Positions 55,887 to 64,000 of a stretch of 64,000 nt of DNA are shown here, piece by piece. This stretch comes from Aeromonas veronii bv. veronii (GTDB lineage: Bacteria; Pseudomonadota; Gammaproteobacteria; Enterobacterales; Aeromonadaceae): NCBI RefSeq assembly GCF_000820225.1, contig NZ_CDDK01000004.1, positions 33,824-97,823 on the forward strand. The letters are read 5' to 3'. The notes beneath the pieces were generated by a model, which worked only from the letters and a program-made list of their open reading frames with translations, was not told the DNA's origin and searched no databases. The position numbers were made by a program, and so were the translations under genes. How positions within the stretch are numbered: position 1 is the stretch's first letter; each line of letters opens with the position of its first letter.

Positions 55887-55962
55887 TATGGCCGGAACCA
55901 GTTTGTTGGCCCTGCTCGATGATATCGCCAGCGTGCTTGATGACGTGGCGCTGATGACCAAG
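55861..55962. repeat. 102-base direct repeat, copy 2
   Basis: Second copy, covering the start of the intact DUF808 gene. The coding 75 bases are identical to copy 1, which points to a recent event. Confidence 0.95.
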
Positions 55963-56808
55963 ATGGCGGCGAAGAAGACTGCCGGGGTGTTGGGGGATGA
56001 TCTGGCCCTCAACGCGGAGCAGGTTTCCGGGGTGCGTGCCGAGCGGGAGCTGCCGGTGGTGTGGGCGGTGGCCAAGGGGTCATTTCGCAACAAGCTGATT
56101 CTGGTGCCCGCCGCCATCGCCATCAGTGCGCTGGTGCCCTGGCTTATCACGCCACTCTTGATGCTGGGAGGTGCCTACCTCTGCTTTGAGGGGGCCGAGA
56201 AGCTGGCCCACAAGTTCCTGCCTCATGAGGCGAGTGAGGGGGAGGCACACACTGCTCCTATTCCCGATGATTTGGCCGCGTTTGAGCAGCAGAAGGTAAA
56301 GGGAGCGATCCGCACCGATTTTATTCTCTCTGCCGAGATCATCGTCATCGCCCTTGGCACGGTACAGGGAGCAAGCCTCGCGCTGCAGCTCTCGGTAGTG
56401 GCGGGCATCGCCCTGCTGATGACCATCGGGGTCTACGGGTTGGTGGGGCTGATCGTCAAGCTCGATGACATCGGTCTGCATCTGCTGCAAAAGCACGATG
56501 GCAGCGCCCTGCGCCGCGCGGTGGGGCAGGGACTGTTGGTGACGGCTCCTCGTCTGATGCACCTGCTGGCACTGGTCGGCACCATCGCCATGTTTATGGT
56601 GGGCGGCGGCATTCTGGTGCATGGCTGGCCCTTTGCCCATCACCTGATTGAAGGCGCAGCCGCAGTTGTCGCCACTCTGCCCACAGTAGGGGCCGTACTG
56701 GCGGCGGTGACGCCGACTCTGCTCAACGCCGTGGCCGGTGTGGTGGCGGGTCTGCTGCTGGTTGTCTTGATGACGCTGGTGAGCCGTCTTGCCCCGGCAA
56801 AGGGATAA
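55888..56808 (+). CDS. yedI: DUF808-family inner-membrane protein (YedI-like)
   Basis: A 306-residue membrane protein of the DUF808/YedI family with unknown function. Its start [77 protein letters not shown] is the well-conserved family segment, and five or six hydrophobic helices follow, with [19 protein letters not shown] and [18 protein letters not shown]. The ribosome site is AAGGAATCTCTGAT before ATG at 55888. The first 25 codons and 27 bases of leader are repeated 142 bases upstream. The gene is monocistronic, ahead of the M3 peptidase. Confidence 0.88.
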   Translation: MAGTSLLALLDDIASVLDDVALMTKMAAKKTAGVLGDDLALNAEQVSGVRAERELPVVWAVAKGSFRNKLILVPAAIAISALVPWLITPLLMLGGAYLCFEGAEKLAHKFLPHEASEGEAHTAPIPDDLAAFEQQKVKGAIRTDFILSAEIIVIALGTVQGASLALQLSVVAGIALLMTIGVYGLVGLIVKLDDIGLHLLQKHDGSALRRAVGQGLLVTAPRLMHLLALVGTIAMFMVGGGILVHGWPFAHHLIEGAAAVVATLPTVGAVLAAVTPTLLNAVAGVVAGLLLVVLMTLVSRLAPAKG

Positions 56809-56931
56809 GCGAGCTTGCGGGCCATTTTCTCTTTTTTCCTCTCTTCATTTTTTGGCCAGCGGGACGCTCGGTCTCTGGCTTGCAGCCCGCAGGTCTGCTG
56901 CGTCTCCCGATAAAGGCCTTTGCGAGAAGTT

Positions 56932-58728
56932 ATGTATCAACAACAGTGGAATAACGACCATATCTACCCGGGCCTCGACAGCCCAGAGCTGGAAGCGGAC
57001 ATGAACGCTGCCCGCCACGCGCTGGAAGAGCTGACCAGCTATATGGCAGGTCTGGACGGGGTGCGCGACGCTGACGTAGCGCTGCTGGATTTTTTGCGGG
57101 AAGTGCGGCTGCGCGCCCGCGATATTCGCCATGTCGGCTGGAACGTCGCCATTCTGGCCGCCTGCCGTGGCAGTCAGGATGCGCGGGATCCGCAGGCCAA
57201 ACAGCTGGCGTCCCGCGCTCGCGCCCTTAATGCCGATCTGTTCAAGACGCTGGCGCCGGTGGAAGATCTGATGCTGGCGTTGCCGGAAGAGGAATTCGCC
57301 GCGCTGATGAGTGATCCGCTGCTCGGTGAAGAGGCGTACCGCCTGCGCCACGAGCGTCGTTTGCAGGATCAGCGCCTGCCGGTGGCGGCGGAGCAGCTGG
57401 TGATTGGTCTGGGCACCGATGGCCTGCACGCCTGGGGCAACCTCTACAACGATCTGGTGGGCAAGATCCGGTTAACCATTGATGGCCGCGAGATGGGGCT
57501 GGCCGAGGCGAGCAATCTGCTCTCCAGCCCGATACGTGCGCTGCGTTTAGAAGCCTTTGATGCCATCAGCGCCGGTTGGGAAGGGGAGCAGGAGACGGTT
57601 GCCGCTATCCTCAATGCCCTCAACGGCTGGCGGCTGGAGCTGGCCCGTCAGCGCGGTAAAACCCGTGTGCTCGATGCGCTGGATCTCTCTTGCCACCAGA
57701 GCCATATCGAGCGTGCCACCCTCGATGCCCTGATGAGCGAAACCTGGCGAGCCCGTGGGTTGGGTCAGCGGGCGCTGGGGCTGATGGCTGAACGGCTCGG
57801 ACTCGACGATTTGGGGCCTGAGGATCTCTTTGCGCCGCCGCCAGCTTCCAGCAGCCGTGACATTTCTTTTGATGAGGCGATCGAGTTGATTGCCGATGCC
57901 TTTAGCCGTTTCGATCCCGAGATGGGGGCGTTTGCCCGCATGATGGCCGAGAAGGGGTGGATTGATGCGGCGCCCACGCCAAATCGCCGCACCGGCGCCT
58001 ACTGCACCAAGTTTGCCGAACCGGTCGAACCGCGGGTCTTCGTTACCTATGCCGGCACCATGGACAATGTCATTACGCTGGCCCATGAGCTGGGTCACGC
58101 CTGGCACAACTGGGTGATCCGCGATCTGCCGATGAGTCAGCGCAGCTACCCCATGACGCTGGCGGAGACCGCCTCCATCTTCGCCGAAACCCTGGTGCGC
58201 AGCGCCCTGTTCGAGCAGGCGCAAAGCCCGGAAGAGCAGCTGGCCATCACCTGGGCGGAGGCCGACGGTGCGGCCACCTTCCTGGTCAATATCCCGGCTC
58301 GCTTCGATTTCGAGCAGGCCTTGGTGGCCGAGCGGACGCAGGGTTATGTATCCGCAGAGCGACTCAAAGCGTTGACCGACGAGGCGTGGGGACGCTGGTA
58401 TGAGGGGAGCCTGACCCGCTATCACCCCATGTTCTGGGCGGCCAAGGCGCACTTCTCCATCGCCGGGCTGGGCTTTTACAACTATCCCTATCTGTTCGGT
58501 TATCTGTTCAGCCTCGGGGTCTATCAGCAGTTGATGAGCCGCAAGGCGGCGGGGGAAGAGGGCATTGCCGAGGCCTATCGTGCCTTGCTGCGCGATACCG
58601 GCCGGATGGGCGCCGAAGATCTGGTAGCCAAGCATCTGGGGCAGGATATCCGTGAGGCCGCCTTCTGGCAGGGGAGTCTGGCACAAGTAGCGCAGGCGGT
58701 AGAGCGCTTCACGCAGTTGCCTGCCTGA
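56932..58728 (+). CDS. M3-family oligoendopeptidase (PepF-like)
   Basis: A 598-residue zinc metallopeptidase of the M3 (thimet oligopeptidase) family that would cut short peptides in the cytoplasm. The zinc motif is HELGHAWHNW near residues 385-394, and the third ligand should be the glutamate in LAETASIFAETLVR. A further family segment is RTGAYCTKFAEPVEPRVFVTYAGTMDNVITLAHELGH. The start MYQQQWNNDHIYPGLDSPELEADM follows GCGAGAAG at 56932; an upstream in-frame codon at 56920 is not needed. It could process peptides imported by Opp, but that link is inferred. Confidence 0.88.
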   Translation: MYQQQWNNDHIYPGLDSPELEADMNAARHALEELTSYMAGLDGVRDADVALLDFLREVRLRARDIRHVGWNVAILAACRGSQDARDPQAKQLASRARALNADLFKTLAPVEDLMLALPEEEFAALMSDPLLGEEAYRLRHERRLQDQRLPVAAEQLVIGLGTDGLHAWGNLYNDLVGKIRLTIDGREMGLAEASNLLSSPIRALRLEAFDAISAGWEGEQETVAAILNALNGWRLELARQRGKTRVLDALDLSCHQSHIERATLDALMSETWRARGLGQRALGLMAERLGLDDLGPEDLFAPPPASSSRDISFDEAIELIADAFSRFDPEMGAFARMMAEKGWIDAAPTPNRRTGAYCTKFAEPVEPRVFVTYAGTMDNVITLAHELGHAWHNWVIRDLPMSQRSYPMTLAETASIFAETLVRSALFEQAQSPEEQLAITWAEADGAATFLVNIPARFDFEQALVAERTQGYVSAERLKALTDEAWGRWYEGSLTRYHPMFWAAKAHFSIAGLGFYNYPYLFGYLFSLGVYQQLMSRKAAGEEGIAEAYRALLRDTGRMGAEDLVAKHLGQDIREAAFWQGSLAQVAQAVERFTQLPA

Positions 58729-58747
58729 TTGGGTCAGCGGTGATATG

Positions 58748-58791
58748 AACAACAGGCCCCCGGACAGTCTCGCTGTCCGGGGGCCTGTTTG
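58748..58791. terminator. Bidirectional terminator between M3 peptidase and purine permease
   Basis: AACAACAGGCCCCCGGACAG pairs with CTGTCCGGGGGCCTGTTTGTT around a TCTCG loop; both flanks give T-rich tails. It separates the two converging genes by about 20 bases on each side. Confidence 0.9.
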
Positions 58792-60198
58792 TTATGCCTG
58801 CTCTTGCTGCGGTTTGATGGGGCCAACGAACAGGGGGCGGGTCTGGTGAGTCAGATCCGGCTGATAGCCGTTGAAGAAGAGGTTGAGCAGCACCGAGCTG
58901 ATGGTGGCCAACAGAATACCGCTATGAAAAAGCGGTTGTAGCTGCGCCGGAAGCTGTTGGAAAAAATTCCCGGAGACCGTCGGGATCATGCCAATTCCGA
59001 GACTGATGGCGACGATATAGAGGTTGTGGCGGTTGCTGTTGTAATCGGTGCGCGCCAGGATGCGAATGCCGGTGGCCAGCACCATACCGAACATCACGAT
59101 ACCGGCGCCCCCCAGCACGAAGGGCGGGATGGAGGCGACCAGCACCGACATCTTGGGGATGAGGCCAAAGGCGAGCAGTATCCCCCCCGACATCACGCAG
59201 ACCCAGCGACTCGATACCCCGGTCACGCTCACCAGACCGATATTCTGGGAAAAGGAGGTGTGGGGGAAGCTGTTGAATATCCCACCAATAATGGTGCCGA
59301 TGCCATCCACCCGCAGCCCGCGCACGATATCACCGCGTCTGGCCGGATGGCCGACGATGTCGCCAAGGGCCAGAAACATCCCCATGGATTCGATAAAGGT
59401 GATGAGCATGATCACCGTCAGGGTGGCGATGGAGATGGGATCGAAGGTGGGCCAGCCGAAGGCGAAGGGCACTATGGGGGCAAACCAGGCTGCCTCGCCG
59501 AGGCCATCTAGGCTTACTTCGCCCATAGCGATGGCCACCACGAAACCGAAGATGATCCCGAGCAGCACCGAGATATTGCTGAAAAAGCCCTTGGTGAAGC
59601 GGGTCACCAGCAGGATAAAGACGAGCACCAGAAAGCTGGTGCCGATATAGCGCAGGCTGCCATATTCCGGATTGCCCTTGCCCCCCGCCATCCAGTCGAT
59701 CCCCACCTGCATAATGCTGATCCCGATGGAGGTGATAACCACCCCGGTCACGACGGTGGGGAAGAGCGGCATCAGCCTACCTATCAGCGGCACCAGCAGG
59801 GTCGAGATGATACCGGCGGCAATGGTGGCGCCGAAGATGCCCGTCAGCCCCAGATCCGGGTTGGCTCCGATGGCCAGCATGGGCATCACGGCGGCAAAGG
59901 TGACCGACATGATGACCGGCAGCCGGATCCCGGCAAAGCGGCCAATCCCGACACATTGCAGCAGGGTGACGATGCCGCAGCAGAAGAGATCCGAACTGAT
60001 GAGGTAGGAGATTTGATCCTTGGGTAGCCCCAGACTGCCGCCAATCACCAATGGCACCGCCACGGCGCCGGCGTACATCACCAGCACATGTTGCAGGCCC
60101 AGGGTAAAGAGTTGGCCCATGGGGAGCATGCGCTCCACTTCATCCACCGGGCGCTTGCGCGCACCCGGTCGGGGGGAGGGGGGATTGGTCTCGTTCAT
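58792..60198 (-). CDS. NCS2-family xanthine/uracil-type permease
   Basis: The 468-residue protein is a nucleobase:cation symporter-2 membrane transporter with about 12 to 14 helices. Family marks are LFTLGLQHVLVMYAGAVAVPLVIG near residues 30-53, GIRLPVIMSVTFAAVMPMLAIGANPDLGLTGIFGATIAAGI, a conserved ITFIESMGMFLALGDIVG (the E of the substrate site) and NSFPHTSFSQNIGLVSVTGVSSRWV. The last motif, with NIGL, is typical of xanthine and uric acid permeases. The substrate is likely xanthine, though uracil or urate is possible. The ATG at 60198 follows AAGGAGTGATC. Confidence 0.85.
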   Translation of the reverse strand: MNETNPPSPRPGARKRPVDEVERMLPMGQLFTLGLQHVLVMYAGAVAVPLVIGGSLGLPKDQISYLISSDLFCCGIVTLLQCVGIGRFAGIRLPVIMSVTFAAVMPMLAIGANPDLGLTGIFGATIAAGIISTLLVPLIGRLMPLFPTVVTGVVITSIGISIMQVGIDWMAGGKGNPEYGSLRYIGTSFLVLVFILLVTRFTKGFFSNISVLLGIIFGFVVAIAMGEVSLDGLGEAAWFAPIVPFAFGWPTFDPISIATLTVIMLITFIESMGMFLALGDIVGHPARRGDIVRGLRVDGIGTIIGGIFNSFPHTSFSQNIGLVSVTGVSSRWVCVMSGGILLAFGLIPKMSVLVASIPPFVLGGAGIVMFGMVLATGIRILARTDYNSNRHNLYIVAISLGIGMIPTVSGNFFQQLPAQLQPLFHSGILLATISSVLLNLFFNGYQPDLTHQTRPLFVGPIKPQQEQA

Positions 60199-60703
60199 GA
60201 ACAGATCACTCCTTGAAGCCCGCGCAACTGCTACAGGCAAGATAGTGGAAGCCGCAGCTTTCCCGGTCATTGATCTCGTGTATTGACAGAGGTGCCAGAT
60301 CCTTCGGCAGTAGTGAGAGGGATCCGGTGCAGCACGGGTCAGTGCACAAAACATGCACAACGCCGCTCACGAGAGAAAACGTTTGGCGATAACGCCTTGT
60401 TTTTGCGGGATGAGTCACATACCGGCCAGATAAGTGTCCGGCTGCTGGCTGGGGAAGGAGGTGAGGGCATCTCAGATTGGTAAGGGGTTTATCATTATCG
60501 GTCTGGCGATCTCACTTTGATAGCCGGGCACCATAACGTTGCTCGCAATGCGCCCCTCTGCATGTGACGACGCTCGCGGGCCGCAGGGCGCAATCGGGGG
60601 CGGGGGCGTGATCCAAAGCAAGAAAGTTGGATGTTTTGGTGGCGCACGGGGCCGCCGCTGGGGTAGTTTCGATAAAACCGACACAGATCCTGAGGTCTTA
60701 TCC
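60199..60703. other. Purine permease-ycfP intergenic region
   Basis: About 500 bases between divergent genes. It contains a PurR-like box at 60373-60388 on the permease side, and a G-rich stretch at 60590-60670 on the ycfP side. A ribosome site is visible upstream of ycfP as TGAGGTC. No protein gene is supported in it. Confidence 0.55.
60373..60388. promoter_or_regulatory. PurR-like operator upstream of the purine permease
   Basis: GAGAAAACGTTTGGCG; its reverse complement, CGCCAAACGTTTTCTC, matches ACGCAAACGTTTGCGT over the AAACGTTT core and most flanks. It lies about 180 bases from the permease start, and a purine transporter is a plausible target. Confidence 0.5.
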
Positions 60704-61243
60704 ATGATCATCTATCTGCATGGCTTTGATGCCACCAGCCCAGGCAATCACGAGAAAGTGCTGCAGTTGCAGTTTATTGATGATGATGTGCGTTTCGTGC
60801 ACTACAGCACGGTTCACCCCCGTCATGATATGAGCCATCTGCTCAAGGAAGTGAAAAAACAGCTCGATATGAGTACCGATCCCAAACCGCTGATCTGCGG
60901 CGTGGGTCTTGGTGGCTACTGGAGCGAGCGGATCGGCTTTCTGTGCGGCATTCGCCAGGTGATCTTCAACCCCAACCTCCATCCGGAAGAGAACATGCAG
61001 GGCAAGATCGACCGGCCGGAAGAATATGACGATATCGGTACCAAGTGTGTAACTGAATTTCGTAAGAAAAATTCAGGAAACTGCCTGTGTATCCTTTCCG
61101 TTCAGGATGAAGTGCGCGATAATCGGGACACTGAACGTGAATTGAAGAACTATTACGACATCGTGTGGGATGAGCGCGAGACTCATAAGTTCAAAAATAT
61201 CTCGCATCATCTGCAGCGGATGAAGGCCTTCAAAGAAGCCTGA
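60704..61243 (+). CDS. ycfP: YcfP/YqiA-type UPF0227 alpha/beta hydrolase-like protein
   Basis: A 179-residue protein of the UPF0227/YcfP group, which has an alpha/beta hydrolase-like fold. Conserved stretches are [42 protein letters not shown] at the start, [18 protein letters not shown] (with GxGxG in place of the usual GxSxG nucleophile) and [23 protein letters not shown]. The loss of a serine at the usual site suggests it may not be a standard hydrolase. The ATG follows TGAGGTCTTATCC, and ndh follows 74 bases later as in E. coli. A longer frame to 60539 is rejected. Confidence 0.88.
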   Translation: MIIYLHGFDATSPGNHEKVLQLQFIDDDVRFVHYSTVHPRHDMSHLLKEVKKQLDMSTDPKPLICGVGLGGYWSERIGFLCGIRQVIFNPNLHPEENMQGKIDRPEEYDDIGTKCVTEFRKKNSGNCLCILSVQDEVRDNRDTERELKNYYDIVWDERETHKFKNISHHLQRMKAFKEA

Positions 61244-61317
61244 TCCATCACGTCGACCGATTTCGTTTTAGGGAGCCAATGGCTCCCTTTCGTTTTGAGG
61301 AACCGAGGAAAATCATC

Positions 61318-62610
61318 ATGATGAATATTGTCGTTGTAGGCGGCGGCGCCGGTGGCCTGGAGCTGGCCACCAGTCTGGGTCGCAAGCTTGGCAAGAAGAA
61401 CAAGGCCAAGATCACTCTGGTCGATCGCAACCGCACCCACCTGTGGAAACCCCTGCTGCACGAAGTAGCCACCGGCTCCATGGATGCGGGCATCGATGCC
61501 CTGAGCTACCAATCTCACGCCAAGAACCACGGTTTCGACTTCCAGCTCGGCACCCTGACCGACATCAAGCGTGACGATAAACGCATCGTGCTGGCCCCGA
61601 TCCACGACGACAATGGCGACATCGTGGTCAACGAGCGCGAGCTGCCCTACGACTATCTGGTGATGGCCATCGGTTCTGTCTCCAACGACTTCAACACCAA
61701 GGGCATCAAGGATAACTGTATTTTCCTCGATAGCCCCTCCCAGGCGCACCGTTTCCACAACAGCATGATGAACCGCTTCCTGCAGTTCGCCACCGAATAC
61801 CAGCCGGGCGACAAGGTGAAGATTGCCATCGTTGGCGGCGGCGCCACCGGCGTCGAGCTCTCTGCCGAGCTCTACAACGCGGTCGAGCAGCTCTACGCCT
61901 ACGGTTTCAAGAACCTCACCACCGACAGCCTGAAGGTGACCCTGGTGGAAGCGGGCCCGCGCATTCTGCCGGCTCTGCCGGAGCGCATCAGCGGCGCCGC
62001 CCATCAGGAGCTGGTCAAGCTGGGTGTGGACGTGCGTACCGCCACCATGATCACCGAAGCGACCAGCGACGGTCTGCACACCAAGGATGGCGAGCTGATT
62101 GAAGCTGACCTGATGGTGTGGGCGGCCGGTATCAAGGCTCCGGATTTCATGAAGGATATCGCTGGTCTTGAGACCAATCGCATCAACCAGCTGGTAGTGA
62201 AAGAGACCCTGCAGACTACCCGTGACGAGAACATCTTCGTTATCGGTGACTGCGCAGCCTGCCCGCAGCCGGATGGCAAGTTTGTGCCGCCGCGCGCCCA
62301 GTCTGCCCACCAGATGGCCAGCCAGGCATTCAAGAACATTCTGGCCAAGATGAATGGCGGCGAGATGAAGCCCTACCTCTACCACGACCACGGTTCGCTG
62401 GTGTCCCTCAGCCGCTTCTCCACCGTGGGCAGCCTGATGGGTAACCTGATGCGCGGCTCCATGATGGTGGAGGGCTACATTGCCCGTCTGGTTTACATCT
62501 CCCTCTACCGGATGCACCAGATCGCCCTGCACGGCTACGTCAAGACCGGCCTCATCATGCTGGTGGGTCGCATCAACCGGGTACTGCGCCCGACCCTGAA
62601 GCTGCACTAA
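61318..62610 (+). CDS. ndh: Type II NADH dehydrogenase Ndh
   Basis: Ndh moves electrons from NADH to quinone without pumping protons. The 430-residue protein has an FAD-binding motif [17 protein letters not shown] near residues 4-20, an NADH-binding motif [16 protein letters not shown] near 172-188, and the quinone/FAD segment [16 protein letters not shown] near 305-320. The C-terminal part ([25 protein letters not shown]) is the membrane-anchoring helix. The ATG pair at 61318/61321 lies after GAGGAACCGAGG; either may start. It follows ycfP as in E. coli, and is followed by a terminator. Confidence 0.95.
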   Translation: MMNIVVVGGGAGGLELATSLGRKLGKKNKAKITLVDRNRTHLWKPLLHEVATGSMDAGIDALSYQSHAKNHGFDFQLGTLTDIKRDDKRIVLAPIHDDNGDIVVNERELPYDYLVMAIGSVSNDFNTKGIKDNCIFLDSPSQAHRFHNSMMNRFLQFATEYQPGDKVKIAIVGGGATGVELSAELYNAVEQLYAYGFKNLTTDSLKVTLVEAGPRILPALPERISGAAHQELVKLGVDVRTATMITEATSDGLHTKDGELIEADLMVWAAGIKAPDFMKDIAGLETNRINQLVVKETLQTTRDENIFVIGDCAACPQPDGKFVPPRAQSAHQMASQAFKNILAKMNGGEMKPYLYHDHGSLVSLSRFSTVGSLMGNLMRGSMMVEGYIARLVYISLYRMHQIALHGYVKTGLIMLVGRINRVLRPTLKLH

Positions 62611-62637
62611 GCCGGGATTTGGCAACATGTTGAATAC

Positions 62638-62669
62638 CAAAAGGAGAGGCGATGGCCTCTCCTTTTTTA
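62638..62669. terminator. Bidirectional terminator between ndh and the CbiM-like gene
   Basis: AAAAGGAGAGGC/GCCTCTCCTTTT hairpin; T-runs follow on both strands (TTTTTTA plus, TTTTGG minus). It lies 28 bases after ndh. Confidence 0.88.
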
Positions 62670-62694
62670 TGGGCGCAGATCAGGAAAGAGAGAG

Positions 62695-63348
62695 CTACTT
62701 GCCCAGATAGGTACGGTCGAAGAAGGTATTGACCCAGTGAGGGCGGTAGATGGCCAGCACCGTCATCGCCATGCCGTTGAGCAGAGCTTCGGGGAACAGC
62801 AGCAGTGGCCAGATGGAGAGGTAATCTGCCGTGATGGTGTGCCAGGGGTAGCTGTCACTTAGCCCCATCAGCAACGCGCTGGCGGCCACCTTGACCGAGA
62901 TGGTGATGGCGCCGCCGAGAAAGGCGGCAATGAAGATATAGACAAAGAGATGGCGCGGCAGCCAGGCCCAGCTGGCCAGAAACAGCAGCCAGCTGGTGGC
63001 TACCGGCAGGGCGATGCCAACCAGTGCCTGCCAGCCAAAATCGGCCAGATTGGTGACACCGAAGTAACCGAGCACCAGCAGGGTCAGGCAGGGAGCGAGC
63101 AGTGCCAGCCGCCATCCCAGCAGCAGGGTGAGGGAGGTGAGCCCGAGAAAATGGACCTCCAGCCCCTCATGCAGACCGGCCCTTAGATACCAGAGCGGCA
63201 CCAGCGCGATGGCACTGCCCAGCAACAGGTGTTGATAGAGGGGGTTGTCATGGAGGGTTTGCCACAGAGAGCGGCGCAGGCTGAAGGCCAGCAGTACCAG
63301 CCAGATCAGGAGGGCGGCGAGTTGTCCTTCACTCATCTTGTCGTCCAT
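62695..63348 (-). CDS. CbiM-like energy-coupling permease family membrane protein (COG3235)
   Basis: A 217-residue membrane protein with about six hydrophobic segments. The stretch FLGLTSLTLLLGWRLALLAPCLTLLVLGYFGVTN near 65-100 and LFVYIFIAAFLGGAITISVKVAASALLMGL near 135-165 look like the COG3235/CbiM-type substrate component of energy-coupling factor transporters. I recognise the family only distantly, and no ECF ATPase genes are here. The start region MDDKMSEGQLAALLI could begin at either methionine. It is convergent with ndh and stands 76 bases upstream of pflA's 3' end on the same strand. Confidence 0.65.
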   Translation of the reverse strand: MDDKMSEGQLAALLIWLVLLAFSLRRSLWQTLHDNPLYQHLLLGSAIALVPLWYLRAGLHEGLEVHFLGLTSLTLLLGWRLALLAPCLTLLVLGYFGVTNLADFGWQALVGIALPVATSWLLFLASWAWLPRHLFVYIFIAAFLGGAITISVKVAASALLMGLSDSYPWHTITADYLSIWPLLLFPEALLNGMAMTVLAIYRPHWVNTFFDRTYLGK

Positions 63349-63393
63349 TCATGCAGTTGAGTCCGGGCGGTCTTCCCGACCGCCCCATAGCAG

Positions 63394-63424
63394 AGCAGGC
63401 TGACGAATCAGCCTGCTTTTACCA
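63394..63424. terminator. Hairpin between the CbiM-like gene and pflA
   Basis: AGCAGGCTGA/TCAGCCTGCT hairpin with a CGAA loop (63395-63418) followed by TTTACC on the plus strand. Read on the minus strand, after pflA, the T content is low, so its role as the pflA terminator is moderate. Confidence 0.55.
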
Positions 63425-64000
63425 TCAATATTTGACGTTGTTGTGGTACTTGCCGAGGATGCCCTTGACCCGTTCCATGGTCTCCTTGCTGGGGGGCTTG
63501 ATCCCGCTCAGCTCGTACGGGTCGCCCAGCACGTCCCACTTGTGTTTGCCGAGCTCATGGTAGGGGAGCAGCTCCACCTTCTCCACGCTTTCGCCCAGCT
63601 CGGCGATGAACTGGCCTAGCCCTTCGGCGCTCTCGTCGTCGTCGCTCCAGGTTGGCACCACCACGTAGCGGATCCACATGGTCTTGCCTTTGGCTGCCAG
63701 ATAGCGGGCAAACTCCAGGGTATATCTGTTGCTGACGTGGGTCAGCGGAATGTGTTTCTCGTCATTGATTTGTTTGATGTCGAGCAGCACCAGATCGGTC
63801 TGGTCGAGCAGCTTGTCCACCTGTTCGTCGAGATGACGGACGAAGCCGTTGGTGTCGAGACAGGTGTGGATCCCTTTCTCTTTGCAGGCGGTAAAGAGTT
63901 CGGTAATGAAAGCGGGTTGCAGCATGGCTTCACCGCCGGACGCTGTCACGCCACCGCCGGAGGCATTCATGAAGTGGCGATAACTGGTGATGTCACTCAT
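63425..64000 (-). CDS. pflA: Pyruvate formate-lyase activating enzyme, 3' part
   Basis: PflA is a radical S-adenosylmethionine enzyme that installs the glycyl radical on pyruvate formate-lyase. The window holds only the C-terminal 191 residues; the N-terminal part with the CxxxCxxC iron-sulfur motif lies beyond the window end, so the first ATG seen here (at the window edge) is probably not the real start. Conserved segments are YRHFMNASGGGVTASGGEA near the start of this part, GIHTCLDTNGFVR, DLVLLDIKQINDEKH, WIRYVVVPTWSDDDESA and ELLPYHELGKHKWDVLG. The family C-terminus KETMERVKGILGKYHNNVKY is complete. The upstream partner is expected to be pflB. Confidence 0.93.
   Translation of the reverse strand: MSDITSYRHFMNASGGGVTASGGEAMLQPAFITELFTACKEKGIHTCLDTNGFVRHLDEQVDKLLDQTDLVLLDIKQINDEKHIPLTHVSNRYTLEFARYLAAKGKTMWIRYVVVPTWSDDDESAEGLGQFIAELGESVEKVELLPYHELGKHKWDVLGDPYELSGIKPPSKETMERVKGILGKYHNNVKY

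Larger units (their letters stand above)
55494..55887. other. DUF924-DUF808 intergenic region with duplicated gene start
   Basis: The 394-base interval is mostly 5'-flank of the DUF808 gene. It contains the first copy of the 102-base repeat (55719-55820), a 46-codon frame fused to a copy of the DUF808 start, and 40 unique bases. The part at 55533-55718 has frames without ribosome sites and no recognised gene. Confidence 0.6.

Overview
The window is a GC-rich (by eye about 60% GC) stretch of gammaproteobacterial chromosome. The proteins, the conserved gene blocks, and the mix of enterobacterial and Vibrio-like features point to Aeromonas. Examples are an exported broad-specificity racemase, a stand-alone PilU, a second SecDF pair and COG3014/DUF6279 lipoproteins. 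The genus is inferred from remembered protein families, not from a search. I see no insertion sequence, prophage, integrase, CRISPR array, toxin-antitoxin pair or defence island. Almost everything is ordinary core-genome content, and no obviously new multi-gene system is present.

Layout. 0-11.4 kb: adhE, ychE and oppABCDF in the same order as in E. coli, then alx behind a yybP-ykoY (manganese) riboswitch. 11.4-18.3 kb: exported amino acid racemase, small methyltransferase, pilU, a DMT_6 membrane protein, a solute-binding protein, btuCD, and an AAC(6')-like acetyltransferase. 18.3-26 kb: aroH, dgkA, serA-rpiA-fau, an NhaC-family antiporter with a duplicated 3' end, and an alpha/beta hydrolase. 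26-36 kb: dapB-carA-carB, a YaiW-like lipoprotein, and aroF-tyrA behind two TyrR-type boxes. 36-46 kb, minus strand: glgC, a second secD/secF pair, and the hinT-COG3014-ycfL-lpoB-thiK-DUF6279 envelope cluster. 46-59 kb: two chemoreceptors, a two-domain pterin synthase homologue divergent from a class I dihydroorotase, a proline tRNA (GGG), a lipoprotein, a DAACS symporter, DUF924, a DUF808 gene with a duplicated 5' end, and an M3 peptidase. 59-64 kb: a purine permease, ycfP-ndh, a CbiM-like membrane protein, and the 3' part of pflA.

How the genes work together. Two of the DAHP synthases that start aromatic amino acid synthesis are here (aroH; aroF with tyrA). carAB and the dihydroorotase serve pyrimidine synthesis, with carAB also serving arginine. 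adhE and pflA belong to mixed-acid fermentation, and adhE has an FNR-like site upstream. Oligopeptide import (Opp) and the M3 peptidase handle peptides. LpoB, the racemase and dapB touch the peptidoglycan supply.

The items most worth checking are the two local partial duplications (NhaC 3' end, DUF808 5' end), the riboswitch with its alternative helix, the AAC(6')-like gene behind aroH, the two-domain pterin synthase homologue, and the split of the hinT...ycfP-ndh neighbourhood.
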